Positions 17,495 to 26,727 are shown, numbered from the stretch's first letter. The stretch is DNA of 64,000 nt from Flaviflexus huanghaiensis (GCF_014118685.1 NZ_JACFAK010000002.1:212528-276527), one strand, 5' to 3'. The notes: generated by a model from the sequence alone, not told the origin. Program-made: numbers and translations.

Positions 17495-17500
17495 GATAAT
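17495..17500 (+). promoter_or_regulatory. Putative -10 box placed for a leaderless hisS transcript
   Basis: GATAAT is seven bases before the hisS ATG at 17508, with no ribosome site between. CTGACA at 17468-17473 could serve as a -35, but the 21-bp spacing is long. The geometry suggests a leaderless hisS mRNA. Confidence 0.45.
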
Positions 17501-17507
17501 AGCGGCC

Positions 17508-18827
17508 ATGGCACGTCACTTCTCCCTTTCCGGGTTTCCCGAATGGCTACCCGAGCAGCGGCTCGTGGAACAGCATGTCCTCGCCACCCTCCAGCGGACA
17601 TTCGAGCTTCACGGATTCTCCGGCATCGAAACGCGGGCCGTTGAGCCCGTTTCCCAGCTTCTCTCTAAGGGCGAGACCTCGAAAGAGATCTATCTGCTGT
17701 CGCGGCTCCAGGCCGAGGCGGGTAGCGATGATGCCGAGCTGGGCCTCCATTTCGACCTGACCGTGCCTCTTGCGCGCTATGTTGTTGAGAACGCGGGCCG
17801 GCTCATGTTCCCCTTTAGGCGCTACCAAATCCAGAAGGTGTGGCGGGGCGAACGCCCTCAGGATGGGCGGTTCCGCGAATTCGTTCAGGCCGATGTCGAT
17901 GTCGTTGGCCAGGACACACTCTCCCAGCATCACGACATGGAGCTACCGCTCGTCATGGTCGATGCTCTCGGGCGGCTTCCGATCCCGCGGGTCGTTGTCC
18001 GGGCGTCTAACCGCAAGGTTGCTCAGGGCTTCTACGAAGCCGTCGGCATCACCGACATCGAAGGCGCCCTGCGTGCCATCGACAAACTCGACAAGATCGG
18101 CGAGAAGGCCGTCGCCGAGATGCTCGTCGCCGATGGGGCGACGCAAGAGCAGGCCGAGCAGGCTCTCGCCCTTGCCCGCATCCACGGCTCCGACGGGTCG
18201 ATTGCCGACCAGGTACGCGCGCTCGGCGCCCGCTCTGATCTGCTCGATGAAGGGCTCGAGGAACTCGTTACCCTCATCGAAGGCGCCAACGCCCTCATTC
18301 CCGGCGCCGTCACAGCCGATCTCAAGATCGCTCGCGGCCTCGACTACTACACGGGCACGGTTTACGAGTCGACAATGATCGGCCACGAAGACTTGGGCTC
18401 CGTCTGTTCGGGTGGCCGCTACGACTCGCTCGCGACGGATGGGAAGAAAACGTACCCGGGTGTTGGCCTGTCGATCGGGGTTTCACGGGTTCTCGCCCGC
18501 GTTCTTCAGGCTCCGCTCGTTGACACATCCCGACGCGTCCCGACTGCTGTACTTGTTGCTGTCATGGATGAGGAACATAGGGCCGAGTCTGATCGGATTG
18601 CGATGCAACTGCGAGACCGCGGCATCCCCACCGAGGTGTCGCCATCGGCGGCCAAGTTCGGCAAGCAGATCCGATACGCGGACCGTCGCGGCATTCCCTA
18701 CGTGTGGTTCCCCGGTCAACCAGACTCGGTCAAGGACATCCGCTCCGGTGAGCAGTCGGATGCTCACGCGGGAGAGTGGATGCCGCCCGAAGACGACCTG
18801 TACCCGACCGTGCGGATGACGTCATGA
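17508..18827 (+). CDS. hisS: Histidine-tRNA ligase
   Basis: A class II aminoacyl-tRNA synthetase of 439 aa. Motif 2 is DGRFREFVQADVDVVG near residue 123, the HisRS-specific signature is ARGLDYYTGTVYE near residue 277, and motif 3 follows at SGGRYDSLA and GVGLSIGVSR. The C-terminal anticodon-binding domain ends the protein. It charges tRNA-His with histidine. The N-terminus (SLSGFPEWLPEQRLVEQHV) is the actinobacterial type. The stop overlaps the next gene's ATG. Confidence 0.95.
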   Translation: MARHFSLSGFPEWLPEQRLVEQHVLATLQRTFELHGFSGIETRAVEPVSQLLSKGETSKEIYLLSRLQAEAGSDDAELGLHFDLTVPLARYVVENAGRLMFPFRRYQIQKVWRGERPQDGRFREFVQADVDVVGQDTLSQHHDMELPLVMVDALGRLPIPRVVVRASNRKVAQGFYEAVGITDIEGALRAIDKLDKIGEKAVAEMLVADGATQEQAEQALALARIHGSDGSIADQVRALGARSDLLDEGLEELVTLIEGANALIPGAVTADLKIARGLDYYTGTVYESTMIGHEDLGSVCSGGRYDSLATDGKKTYPGVGLSIGVSRVLARVLQAPLVDTSRRVPTAVLVAVMDEEHRAESDRIAMQLRDRGIPTEVSPSAAKFGKQIRYADRRGIPYVWFPGQPDSVKDIRSGEQSDAHAGEWMPPEDDLYPTVRMTS

Positions 18828-20527
18828 GCGACGTTGCGCCGCTCCTCAAAGACCTGCGTCAGACCCTCGATCGGCTGAGTTTCCCACTCGACCTCCCACA
18901 GGCGGCCGATGCTCGGGAGGAGACAGCCGACCTTCGCCATCAGCTCGATGACTACGTGCTACCGCGGCAGGAGTCCCTCGACGCACCGCTTCTCGCGGTT
19001 GTTGGCGGCTCGACCGGCTCCGGTAAGTCTGCGCTCGTCAATGCTCTGACTCGCACCCGCGTCGCCGAATCCTCCGCAATCAGGCCGACCACCCGCACGC
19101 CGCTGCTCGTCCACCACCCGGATGACAGGGTGTGGTTTGAAGGAGACCGGATCCTGCCCGAGCTCTCCCGCATCCACGGCGGCGCAGGCGAGTCTCACTC
19201 GGAGCTTGGCATTGCCGAGACTGCGACTCTTCCACGCGGCCTCGCCCTGCTCGATTCACCTGACATCGACTCAATTGTCGAAGAGAATAGGCGGCTCGCC
19301 GCCCAACTGCTTGCAGCCGCTGACCTGTGGCTGTTTGTTACGACAGCGGCACGCTATGCGGATGCGATCCCGTGGGGGCTGCTCGACGAGGCGGCGGCCC
19401 GCAACATCGTCATCGCCATCGTCCTTAATCGCGTGCCACCGGGCGTCGGCGCCGAGGTCCGCTCGGACCTCGCGAGGCGCCTTGAGCAACGCGGACTGTC
19501 GCACGCGCCCCTGTTTGTCATCGGCGAGAGCGATCTCAGCGAGGGCGGTCTCATCCCCGAACCCGATGTCACCGGGATCCGTGCCTGGCTTGAAGGCCTC
19601 GCCCATGATTCATCCGCGAGAACCGCGGTCGCCCGACAGACCCTCGGTGGCGCAGTCGACGCCCTCACCGTCCGCGGTGAGACTCTTCTTCCCGCACTCG
19701 GCGAGCAGCGTGACGCTCTCGTCACCCTCGCCTCCCAGGTGGATGACGCGTTTGCTCATGCTCACGCGAAGGTTGTCGCCGCCGTCGACGATGGGTCTCT
19801 TCTGCGCGGCGAGGTCCTTGCCCGGTGGCAGGACTTCGTCGGCTCCGGCGAGATTCTCCGTCAGGTTGAGGCGGGAGTCGGCAGGCTGCGGGACAAGATC
19901 ACCGCATGGTTCCGGGGCGACGCTCAGGAGAAGGCCCAGGATGTTGAAGAGGCGATCGAGGACGGCATCGCCCGCATGCTCGTCGGAGAGACAGAATCCG
20001 CCATTGCCACCGTTGAGCGAGCATGGGCTCGCGGGTTGGGCGGGGAATCCCTCGTCGCAGAGGCAGCACAGCGGCTCCGCTCACACGAGGAGCGAGTCGA
20101 CGTTGCGACACTGCTCGTTCGTGAATGGCAGGGGAGGCTAGCCGACCTCATTCGCGAAGAGGGCCAAGACAAGAGGGCGGCAGCACGGGTCCTGTCGCTC
20201 GGCATCAACACCGTTGGTATTGCACTCATGATCGTCATCTTCGCCTCGACCGCGGGACTGACCGGGGGCGAGGTTGTTGTCGCTGGCGGCACCGCTGTTG
20301 TCGCCCAGAAGGTCCTTGAGGCGATTTTTGGTGACGAGGCGGTGCGCCGCATGGCGCGGACGGCGCAGGAGGACCTGCATCGCCGTGCCGGCGAGTTCAT
20401 GGTTGTCGATGCTGAGCCGTTCCGCGATGAGCTGGCGACCCTCGGGGTCGATGCGGCTGCCGGTGACAACCTGTCAGAGGTATTGGCGCTTCTTGCCGCG
20501 GCGCGGCGTGAGGAGCAGGGAGAGTGA
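18824..20527 (+). CDS. Membrane-associated dynamin-like GTPase (first of a pair)
   Basis: A protein of 567 aa, starting at the ATG that overlaps the hisS stop. G1 is GGSTGSGKSALVNAL near residue 60-75, G3 is LLDSPDID, and G4-like VLNRVP follows. The middle is helical, and near the C-terminus a hydrophobic hairpin (GIALMIVIFASTAGLTGGEVVVAGG) could insert in the membrane. It is followed with a 4-bp overlap by a second GTPase of the same broad type. Paired GTPases of this kind are seen in actinobacteria, and dynamin-like pairs in other bacteria act in membrane remodelling or cell division; that role is inference here. Confidence 0.8.
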   Translation: MSDVAPLLKDLRQTLDRLSFPLDLPQAADAREETADLRHQLDDYVLPRQESLDAPLLAVVGGSTGSGKSALVNALTRTRVAESSAIRPTTRTPLLVHHPDDRVWFEGDRILPELSRIHGGAGESHSELGIAETATLPRGLALLDSPDIDSIVEENRRLAAQLLAAADLWLFVTTAARYADAIPWGLLDEAAARNIVIAIVLNRVPPGVGAEVRSDLARRLEQRGLSHAPLFVIGESDLSEGGLIPEPDVTGIRAWLEGLAHDSSARTAVARQTLGGAVDALTVRGETLLPALGEQRDALVTLASQVDDAFAHAHAKVVAAVDDGSLLRGEVLARWQDFVGSGEILRQVEAGVGRLRDKITAWFRGDAQEKAQDVEEAIEDGIARMLVGETESAIATVERAWARGLGGESLVAEAAQRLRSHEERVDVATLLVREWQGRLADLIREEGQDKRAAARVLSLGINTVGIALMIVIFASTAGLTGGEVVVAGGTAVVAQKVLEAIFGDEAVRRMARTAQEDLHRRAGEFMVVDAEPFRDELATLGVDAAAGDNLSEVLALLAAARREEQGE

Positions 20528-22122
20528 CAACGTTGAATGAAGGCCTGCACGACCTCAGCCGTGCCATCGATCTCGCCGCAGGCAAAGTCCCTGGCGACCT
20601 GCTTGCACGTGCCGCGGCCTTGCGGGACACGATCATCGAGCGGCAGGCCGCGGGTCTCGAGACGACAGTGGCGGCGCTGTTCGGCGCAACAGGGTCCGGC
20701 AAGTCATCCCTGTTCAACGCCCTGGCTGGCGAACAGCTGGCCCGTGTCGCGGCTCGTCGGCCGACGACGAGCGCACCCATGGCTGTCTCTCAGCAGCCCG
20801 CGTCCGACGTTCTCGACTGGCTCGAGGTCAACGACCGGCACCTGAAGTCCGGAATGTTCAGCACTCACGGGGACCGCATTGTCCTGCTCGATATGCCGGA
20901 CATTGACTCGACTGAGATAGAGAACCGGGAGATTGCCCAACGGCTTGCCAGCGTCGTCGATGTCCTCATCTGGGTGCTTGATCCCCAGAAGTATGCTGAC
21001 GCAGTCGTTCACGAAGACTACTTGCGGGCGATGAGCGAGCACTCCGATGTCACCCTTATCGTTCTCAACCAGATCGACACCATTGATGAGGTTGAGCGCA
21101 TGAGCGTCCGGAAGGACGCCGAGCGCATCATCCGCGAAGACGGGCTCGATGCTGATGTCATTCCAACCTCGGCACGCACCGGGGAGGGGATCTCTGATCT
21201 CAAGGCCCGCATCGTGTCCGTTGCCGCGACGCAGGAGGCCGCCTACGAGCGTATGACAGCCGATGTTCGCTCGGTCGGCAACGACCTCAAGAGCAATCTA
21301 GGTGAGCCCGGCAAGGGCGTGACGACGAAGGATCGGGAGGCGATTGTCTCGGCAGTTGCCTCGGCCGCCGGTGTCGACCATGTCGCGAAAGCCGCGGCAG
21401 GTTCCTACCGGTACCGCGGCAGGACATGGGTGGGATGGCCGCCACTTGCGTGGCTCCGTTCTATTCGGGTCGATCCGCTCAAGGGCCTCCACTTGCTTCC
21501 TGAAAAAGGGGAGGTGCCTGCACTCACGGGTGTGAGGGCAACCCCCGCGAAAGAGTCTCAGGTTCAGGGCCTTGTCCGCGGCATAGTCACCGACGCGACG
21601 GAAGGTATGCCGCCCGCGCGGCGGAGGGACGCCGCAGAAAGTGCGGAGTACAGGGTCGGCAATGTCCTCGACCACGCCGACCGCATCATTGCCCGCGCTG
21701 ATCTCGGCTACTCCGAGAGGCCCGGCTGGTGGTCCGTGTGGCGGCTCCTCCAGTGGGTCTTCCTCCTCATCGCGGCCGCAGGCGCCATCTGGATCGGAGT
21801 TCTCTGGGCGTTCGAATCCCTCGCCATGCCGCTCCCAGATACTCCACAGTTCGGTGAGTTCCCGGTCCCGCCCGTTCTCTTCCTCGGCGGCCTTCTCATG
21901 GGCCTTATCCTCACGATACTCGGCAGAGCCTTCCTCACGTCCGGCGCCAACGCGGTCGAGCGCAGGGTCCGCAAGACCCTGACGAAGGAGATCACGCCGG
22001 TGACGGAAGAGCACATGCTCGCTGGCATCGATCGAGTGATCGAGGAGTCGGAGGAGTTAAACGAGATCGCGGAGCGGCTCATGCATGTCGGCCGCTCGTC
22101 GAAGAAGAAGCGACGCGCGTAG
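20524..22122 (+). CDS. YfjP-like GTPase with C-terminal membrane segments (second of a pair)
   Basis: A protein of 532 aa. G1 is GATGSGKSSLFNAL near residue 55, G3 is LLDMPDIDST near residue 120, and G4 is VLNQIDTID near residue 180. Two strong hydrophobic segments lie near residues 405-425 (WVFLLIAAAGAIWIGVLWAF) and 450-475 (PVPPVLFLGGLLMGLILTIL), followed by a basic cytoplasmic tail. The GTG start overlaps the previous stop (GTGA). It presumably acts with the preceding GTPase at the membrane. This is the last gene of the hisS operon before a non-coding stretch. Confidence 0.82.
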   Translation: MTTLNEGLHDLSRAIDLAAGKVPGDLLARAAALRDTIIERQAAGLETTVAALFGATGSGKSSLFNALAGEQLARVAARRPTTSAPMAVSQQPASDVLDWLEVNDRHLKSGMFSTHGDRIVLLDMPDIDSTEIENREIAQRLASVVDVLIWVLDPQKYADAVVHEDYLRAMSEHSDVTLIVLNQIDTIDEVERMSVRKDAERIIREDGLDADVIPTSARTGEGISDLKARIVSVAATQEAAYERMTADVRSVGNDLKSNLGEPGKGVTTKDREAIVSAVASAAGVDHVAKAAAGSYRYRGRTWVGWPPLAWLRSIRVDPLKGLHLLPEKGEVPALTGVRATPAKESQVQGLVRGIVTDATEGMPPARRRDAAESAEYRVGNVLDHADRIIARADLGYSERPGWWSVWRLLQWVFLLIAAAGAIWIGVLWAFESLAMPLPDTPQFGEFPVPPVLFLGGLLMGLILTILGRAFLTSGANAVERRVRKTLTKEITPVTEEHMLAGIDRVIEESEELNEIAERLMHVGRSSKKKRRA

Positions 22123-22871
22123 TCGAGGCCTGTTCTACCTCTGGTGACGGACGGGCCCCTTGGCCACGGAGGTTCCAACGGGAACCCCGGAGCGGTTCAG
22201 CGGCCCGCAGTGCAGGCTCAAATATCCCAGGGGTTCACTGCGCGCCGCGGTTGTCGTCCGTCGCCTGTTCTCGTCAATGTGCGTGACCAGTGTCCCGGCC
22301 AACCCCGCGACAAACTCGAATGCGGTGGGGTGGGCGTCGAGATGAGGCCCTCATTCAGGGCGTCGTCCCATGTGTATTGAAAGCTCCGCTCGGCACGCCG
22401 AGACTTTCGCTTCCGTGCTGGGCAACGTGGCTAGACAGTGCTTGCCTCCGCAGTGGTGGCGGCGTCTTCGGAACTCTCAACTGACAGGTGAGCGACGACG
22501 ATGGAATGGCGGGTGGAAAAGCACGCCATGACGATAGTTGGTCGCGGCCGCCGACAGTGGCGCCAGCCGGGTACGGACGTCCCAGAATCTCACGGGTGAG
22601 TCTGGATGGATTACGTACTGTATGTATGTCGAAAATAGCGACACCTGAGAATCGTGTGATGTGTCAAGAGAGCGTTTTGTCGACCTTATCCCCGTCAAAC
22701 CGCGGAGTTTCGGCATTGACGCGAGCGAACCTCGAACGGGTCAAAACCGATACGCGTAAGCCTAAAACTCGCCGATTCGGTAACCCTGAAAAGTCGTAGA
22801 CCTTGGTCCCGAATGGCACAAACCCTCCGACGTATATTTCAAGAGAATTCACTATCTATACAGGACCAGAC
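22123..22871 (+). other. Intergenic stretch with no recognisable gene
   Basis: This 749-bp region separates the GTPase operon from dmsA. Small open frames exist on both strands, but none has a convincing ribosome site, conserved motif or codon bias. The segment near 22,600-22,870 is visibly AT-richer than its surroundings. It must carry the dmsA promoter, with a TATACAG-like sequence near 22,857 and AGGA 6 nt before the ATG. It could be the remains of deleted genes from the accessory region. Confidence 0.5.
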
Positions 22872-25307
22872 ATGTCAATAGTGAGCGAAGGACTTTCTCG
22901 CCGGTCCATGATCGCATGGTCGACGGTTGCAGCGGGCGGTGCAAGCCTCGTGGCGGCGGGAGCGTTCCCGTTCGGAGGGGCGACACCGGCCAACGCAGGG
23001 GGTCTGGAAGATGCCGATAAGACGATCTGGAGTGCCTGCCTCGTCAACTGCGGCTCGCGTTGCCCGTTGCGGCTGCAGATCAAGGACGGGGTCATCGCCC
23101 GCGTGCTTGCGGACGATACAGGGAGTGACGAGCTCGGGGATCAGCAGATCCGCGCATGTATTCGTGGCCGCTCGATCCGGCACAGCATTTACAGCCCGCA
23201 CAGGCTGAAGAAGCCATTGGTACGCCGACCGGGGACAAAGCGCGGGGACAAGGTCTTTGACGAGATTTCGTGGGACGAAGCAACGAGCCTCGTCACGGAT
23301 AAGATCACCTACACGAACGAGAAGTTCGGCCCCGACGCCATTCACTTCCTCTACTGGTCAGGCGTTGAAGGCGGCAACTTCACCCACAGTGGCGGTTTCC
23401 GCAGGCTCCTCAAGAAAACCGGAGGCTTTCTCGACTTCTATGGCACGTACTCCGTCGCCTGCATGGTCGATGCGATTCCGGCGCACTATGGCACGTGGGG
23501 TTGGGATAACTCCATGAACGACGCAGCCAACTCGAATCTGCTTGTCCTGTGGGGCGACAACTCGCTCGAGACCCGCATGTCCGGTGGCGGATGGACGTAC
23601 ATTCTTCAGCAGGTGAGGAAGCAGAACCCGGGCCTCAAGATCATCGTCATCGACCCGAGGTACACGGATACCGCACAAAACCTCGCAGACCAGTGGATTC
23701 CCATTCGTCCCGGCACCGACGCGGCGCTCGTTGCTGGCATGGTCCACCACATGGTGGAGAGCGACCTTCACGACCAGGAGTTCCTTGACCGTTACTGCCT
23801 CGGCTTTGATGAGGATCATATGCCCGAGGACGTGCCGGCGAACTCGTCGTACCTGTCCTATATCCAGGGCCTGGGCCCGGACGGCGTCGAAAAGACACCC
23901 GAGTGGGCATCTGAGCTCACCGGTATCCCTGCCGAAACGATCCGCAATTTCGCCGTGCAGATGGCAACTGCCAACCCGTGTGCAATCCGCCAGGGGTGGG
24001 GCATTCAGAGGCAGGCCAACGGAGAGACGGCCTGCCGTGCACCGATGCTGCTCGCCAACGTCATCGGTAGCGTCGGCAAGCCCGGAGGCGGCACCGGCGT
24101 TCAGGCCGGTAACCACGGGGTGCCCGTCATGTCGTTCGACAGCTACAGCGAGAACCCCGTCGAAGCCCTTATCCCGACATTCCTCTGGACCGATGCCATT
24201 GACCATGGCAAGGACATGACTGCGACGACGGATGGCATTCGCGGGGCGGACAAACTGAAGAATGACATCAAGATGATGGTTGTCTACGCGTCCAATACCC
24301 TCATCAACCAGCACTCGGATACGAACCGGACACGAGAGCTTCTCGAGGACGAGTCGAAGTGCGAGTTCATCGTTGGTATCGATAACCAGATGACGCCCTC
24401 GATGGAGTACTGCGATCTCATTCTTCCGGAGACGACCTGGTCCGAGCGTGAGGACTTCATCGCAGGTATCCGCGGCGGCGACATGGGCTTCGCCCTGTAC
24501 ATGAGCAAGTCGACCGAGCCCCTGTACGAAACGCGCGACGGCTGGGACATGTGCGTCGACATCGCCAAGAAGCTTGGTATCGAGGAGGAGTTCACGGAAG
24601 GTCTGACGAAGGAGGAGTGGGTCGGGCGCATTTACGATGATTCGGTTGCTGCCGTTGCCGAGGCTGGCATGACTCCGCTTCCCTCGCGCGAGGTCATGCG
24701 CGAACAGGGCGTCTACCGTGATGTTCGGGACCCGATGAGTGGAATCACCTACAAGGACTTCATCGATGATCCGGAGGAGAACCCGCTCGGAACACCCTCG
24801 GGCAAGATCGAGATCTTCTCCCAGGCGTTCTACGAGGCGAGCAAGGCCTTCGAATTGCCCGAAGGAGACAGGATTCCGGCGCTGCCCGAGCAGGTCGAGA
24901 CCTTTGAGGGACACGAGAAGGTCACGGAGGATTCCGAGTATCCTCTCCAGTGCATCGGCCACCACTTCAAGGGCCACGTGCACTCGAGCTACTTCAAGGT
25001 TGATTGGCTCCTCGAAGCCCATCGCCACGAACTGCAGATCAGCGAGAAGGATGCGAAGGCCCGCGGCATCTCCAACGGCGATGACGTGTTCGTCTTCAAT
25101 GATCGCGGACGTGTGCGAGTGCCTGCCTTTGTCACTCCTCGCATCATGCCCGGAGTTGTCTCGATCCCGCAGGGCGCGTGGCTCGACGCAACGGATGACG
25201 GTATCGATGAGGGCGGTAACATCAACACCCTGACGTCCTGGCACCCGAGCCCGTTCTCCAAGGGCACAGCGCAGCACACCAACCTCGTCGAGGTTGCGAA
25301 AGCGTAA
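22872..25307 (+). CDS. Tat-exported DmsA-type molybdopterin oxidoreductase
   Basis: A protein of 811 aa from the ATG at 22872. The N-terminus has a twin-arginine signal (SRRSMIAW, then a hydrophobic stretch and ANA cleavage-like site near residue 42). An Fe4S4 motif follows with Cys56, Cys60, Cys64 and Cys96 (CX3CX3CX31C), the DmsA pattern. Later blocks match the DMSO reductase catalytic subunit family: GGFLDFYGTYSVA, LWGDNSLETRMSGGG, IVIDPRYTDTA, GWGIQRQANGE, and a C-terminal molybdopterin-binding domain. The family reduces S-oxides, N-oxides or selenate as respiratory acceptors in or across the membrane. A DmsB iron-sulfur subunit, a DmsC anchor and a DmsD chaperone are all missing nearby, so the electron path is unknown. 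Confidence 0.88.
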   Translation: MSIVSEGLSRRSMIAWSTVAAGGASLVAAGAFPFGGATPANAGGLEDADKTIWSACLVNCGSRCPLRLQIKDGVIARVLADDTGSDELGDQQIRACIRGRSIRHSIYSPHRLKKPLVRRPGTKRGDKVFDEISWDEATSLVTDKITYTNEKFGPDAIHFLYWSGVEGGNFTHSGGFRRLLKKTGGFLDFYGTYSVACMVDAIPAHYGTWGWDNSMNDAANSNLLVLWGDNSLETRMSGGGWTYILQQVRKQNPGLKIIVIDPRYTDTAQNLADQWIPIRPGTDAALVAGMVHHMVESDLHDQEFLDRYCLGFDEDHMPEDVPANSSYLSYIQGLGPDGVEKTPEWASELTGIPAETIRNFAVQMATANPCAIRQGWGIQRQANGETACRAPMLLANVIGSVGKPGGGTGVQAGNHGVPVMSFDSYSENPVEALIPTFLWTDAIDHGKDMTATTDGIRGADKLKNDIKMMVVYASNTLINQHSDTNRTRELLEDESKCEFIVGIDNQMTPSMEYCDLILPETTWSEREDFIAGIRGGDMGFALYMSKSTEPLYETRDGWDMCVDIAKKLGIEEEFTEGLTKEEWVGRIYDDSVAAVAEAGMTPLPSREVMREQGVYRDVRDPMSGITYKDFIDDPEENPLGTPSGKIEIFSQAFYEASKAFELPEGDRIPALPEQVETFEGHEKVTEDSEYPLQCIGHHFKGHVHSSYFKVDWLLEAHRHELQISEKDAKARGISNGDDVFVFNDRGRVRVPAFVTPRIMPGVVSIPQGAWLDATDDGIDEGGNINTLTSWHPSPFSKGTAQHTNLVEVAKA

Positions 25308-25354
25308 GTCGAACGCACTGCGGCTCGGGCCGTCGGATCGTTGTTGACTTGAGG

Positions 25355-25414
25355 GAGACCTCCGTAGTCGAGTTGGAGCTGTCTAGTTCCCTTACTCGTA
25401 CTCACGGAGGTCTC
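25355..25414. repeat. Inverted repeat flanking the leader of the truncated IS481-like gene
   Basis: GAGACCTCCG at 25355-25364 is repeated in inverted orientation as CGGAGGTCTC at 25405-25414, immediately before the transposase ATG. It could be part of the terminal repeat or an operator of the old insertion sequence. The second arm includes the ribosome site GGAGG. Confidence 0.5.
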
Positions 25415-25416
25415 TC

Positions 25417-25600
25417 ATGTCCCACGCCAACGCCCGCCTGGCTCCGGCCGGAAGACCGATGATGGTTCGGCGTATTCATTTGGGGCGTGCTGCTGCGCAT
25501 GTCGCTGCCGAGATGGGGTGTCTCTCGAACGACGGGATGGCGGTGGTGGCGCCGCTTCCGTGAGGCCGGCCTGGCGGAACCGCTCGAGCGTTACCCATTT
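25417..25600 (+). pseudogene. IS481-like transposase, truncated and frameshifted
   Basis: The ATG at 25417 opens MSHANARLAPAGRPMMVRR, the usual N-terminus of IS481-family transposases. It continues through the helix-turn-helix as AAAHVAAEMG. Near 25518 the reading frame shifts by one, and homology goes on in the next frame as SRTTGWRWWRRFREAGLAEPL. After about 25,595 nothing of the transposase is left: the DDE catalytic domain is missing. This is a dead remnant with only the first 60 or so codons. Confidence 0.8.
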
Positions 25601-25751
25601 CCACCCTCCCTTTTCGGACGGACCGCATGTGTAGATGCGATCAAAATCCGAAGTCTCTCATCGAAAACTGCGCGAAAGTCCCGGCTCTGCGTGCAGAACG
25701 ATCTATGGTGGACGTACACATGCTCGACGATGCGACGACGGAGATCCCGGG

Positions 25752-26222
25752 ATGAGCACACGACCAATTGACGTAATCTTCGGAGAGCTCATTACCGAGA
25801 CCGCTTCCCGCGTCACCTCGGGGTATGGCCCGTTCGGGGCAGCCGTTCTTCTCCCTGAAGGGGAGACGATCTCCGGGTTCAACAGCGTCACCATCTCCCA
25901 CGATCCAACTGCCCATGCTGAGATCAATGCGATCCGGGCCGCGTGTGCTCTGCTCGGCTCCCACAGTCTTGCTGGCGCCACACTCCTCGCCACCTCCGAG
26001 CCGTGCCCGATGTGCTTGACGGCCGCCATGTGGGCTCGTCTGGATCACGTCTACTACGCGGCGACGATTGCGGATGCCGCCGCAGCTGGCTTCGATGACA
26101 CCGCTTTCTATCAGCAGGTTAGCGAGGGTCCCGCCGACTTCAGATACACCCATATCCCTCATCCCGACCGGCTCCTGCCGTTCACGACATGGACGGAATA
26201 CGACGAGAAGGTCCCATACTGA
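25752..26222 (+). CDS. Nucleoside deaminase (guanine/tRNA-adenosine deaminase family)
   Basis: A protein of 156 aa, with the start at the ATG at 25752. It has the zinc-dependent deaminase motifs THAE-like HAEINAIRAA near residue 57 and SEPCPMCLTAAMWA near residue 88. The length and the C-terminal FTTWTEYDEK-type tail resemble guanine deaminase (GuaD-type) and related cytosine/guanine deaminases more than TadA. It would deaminate a free purine or pyrimidine base in salvage. It sits between the truncated transposase and a dmsA remnant, so its linkage to them may be accidental. The longer frame upstream (25635) has no clear ribosome site. Confidence 0.85.
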   Translation: MSTRPIDVIFGELITETASRVTSGYGPFGAAVLLPEGETISGFNSVTISHDPTAHAEINAIRAACALLGSHSLAGATLLATSEPCPMCLTAAMWARLDHVYYAATIADAAAAGFDDTAFYQQVSEGPADFRYTHIPHPDRLLPFTTWTEYDEKVPY

Positions 26223-26389
26223 AGCTCTAACCGGACACCTGCGCCGAATGCTCCTGGTTGGTTGGCTTCTTCTCACTCCGCCTGCGTGCGGCTCATGGGT
26301 CGGTCTTGTCGACGAAGCGTCTCGTGACTGGATACTCGCGCTTTACCTGACAATCGTCCTTTAGAGTTCCGGGCGCGAGGCTTCACACA

Positions 26390-26648
26390 GGGGTCGAGAG
26401 TCAAGGGCGGCAACTTTGGGAATGATGGCGGCGGCTTCCGCAGGCTGCTGAAGACCGCCGGTGCTTCCTCGACTACGACGGCACGTACTCGGTCGCCTGA
26501 ATCGGACGAATGGCTCCAGCGGCTCTGCGAGGATTCGGCTGCCGCGATCGAGGAGGCCGGCATGACGCCCGTGACCACCTTGCGCCCGACCCCATACCCC
26601 AAGGGAACGGCGCAGCACACCAACCTCGTCGAGGTCGAGAAGGTCTAG
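26390..26648 (+). pseudogene. Scrambled remnant of a second dmsA
   Basis: Three pieces that are far apart in the intact dmsA (22872-25307) are found joined here. GGNFGNDGGGFRRLLK, then in a shifted frame FLDYDGTYSVA, matches the intact residues near 180-200. DEWLQRLCEDSAAAIEEAG, followed by MTP, matches the block EEWVGRIYDDSVAAVAEAG plus MTP near residue 580. PYPKGTAQHTNLVEVEKV and the stop codon match the intact C-terminus (FSKGTAQHTNLVEVAKA). The DNA itself is closely similar over these pieces. This is a copy with at least two large internal deletions and a frameshift, so it is non-functional. Confidence 0.85.
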
Positions 26649-26695
26649 GCCGTAGCCAGCGCTCACAACTGAAGCAGCGAGCGCTTACGCCAAAG

Positions 26696-26727
26696 ACGTG
26701 GGGCCCCTCCGAAGAGGGGCCTCACGT
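26696..26727. terminator. Hairpin terminator, probably bidirectional
   Basis: A 14-bp stem with one mismatch (ACGTGGGGCCCCTC / GAGGGGCCTCACGT) and a CGAA loop. It lies between the dmsA remnant (plus strand) and the end of the minus-strand RNA helicase gene, 34 bp beyond the helicase stop. The symmetric stem can work in both directions. Confidence 0.75.

Noticed and set aside
22144..22380. Small ORF upstream of dmsA
   Set aside because: No ribosome site or codon bias, and competing frames on both strands; not supported as a gene.
23358..25277. 639-codon minus-strand frame opposite dmsA
   Set aside because: Shadow of a well-supported gene; no recognisable domain and no start signal.
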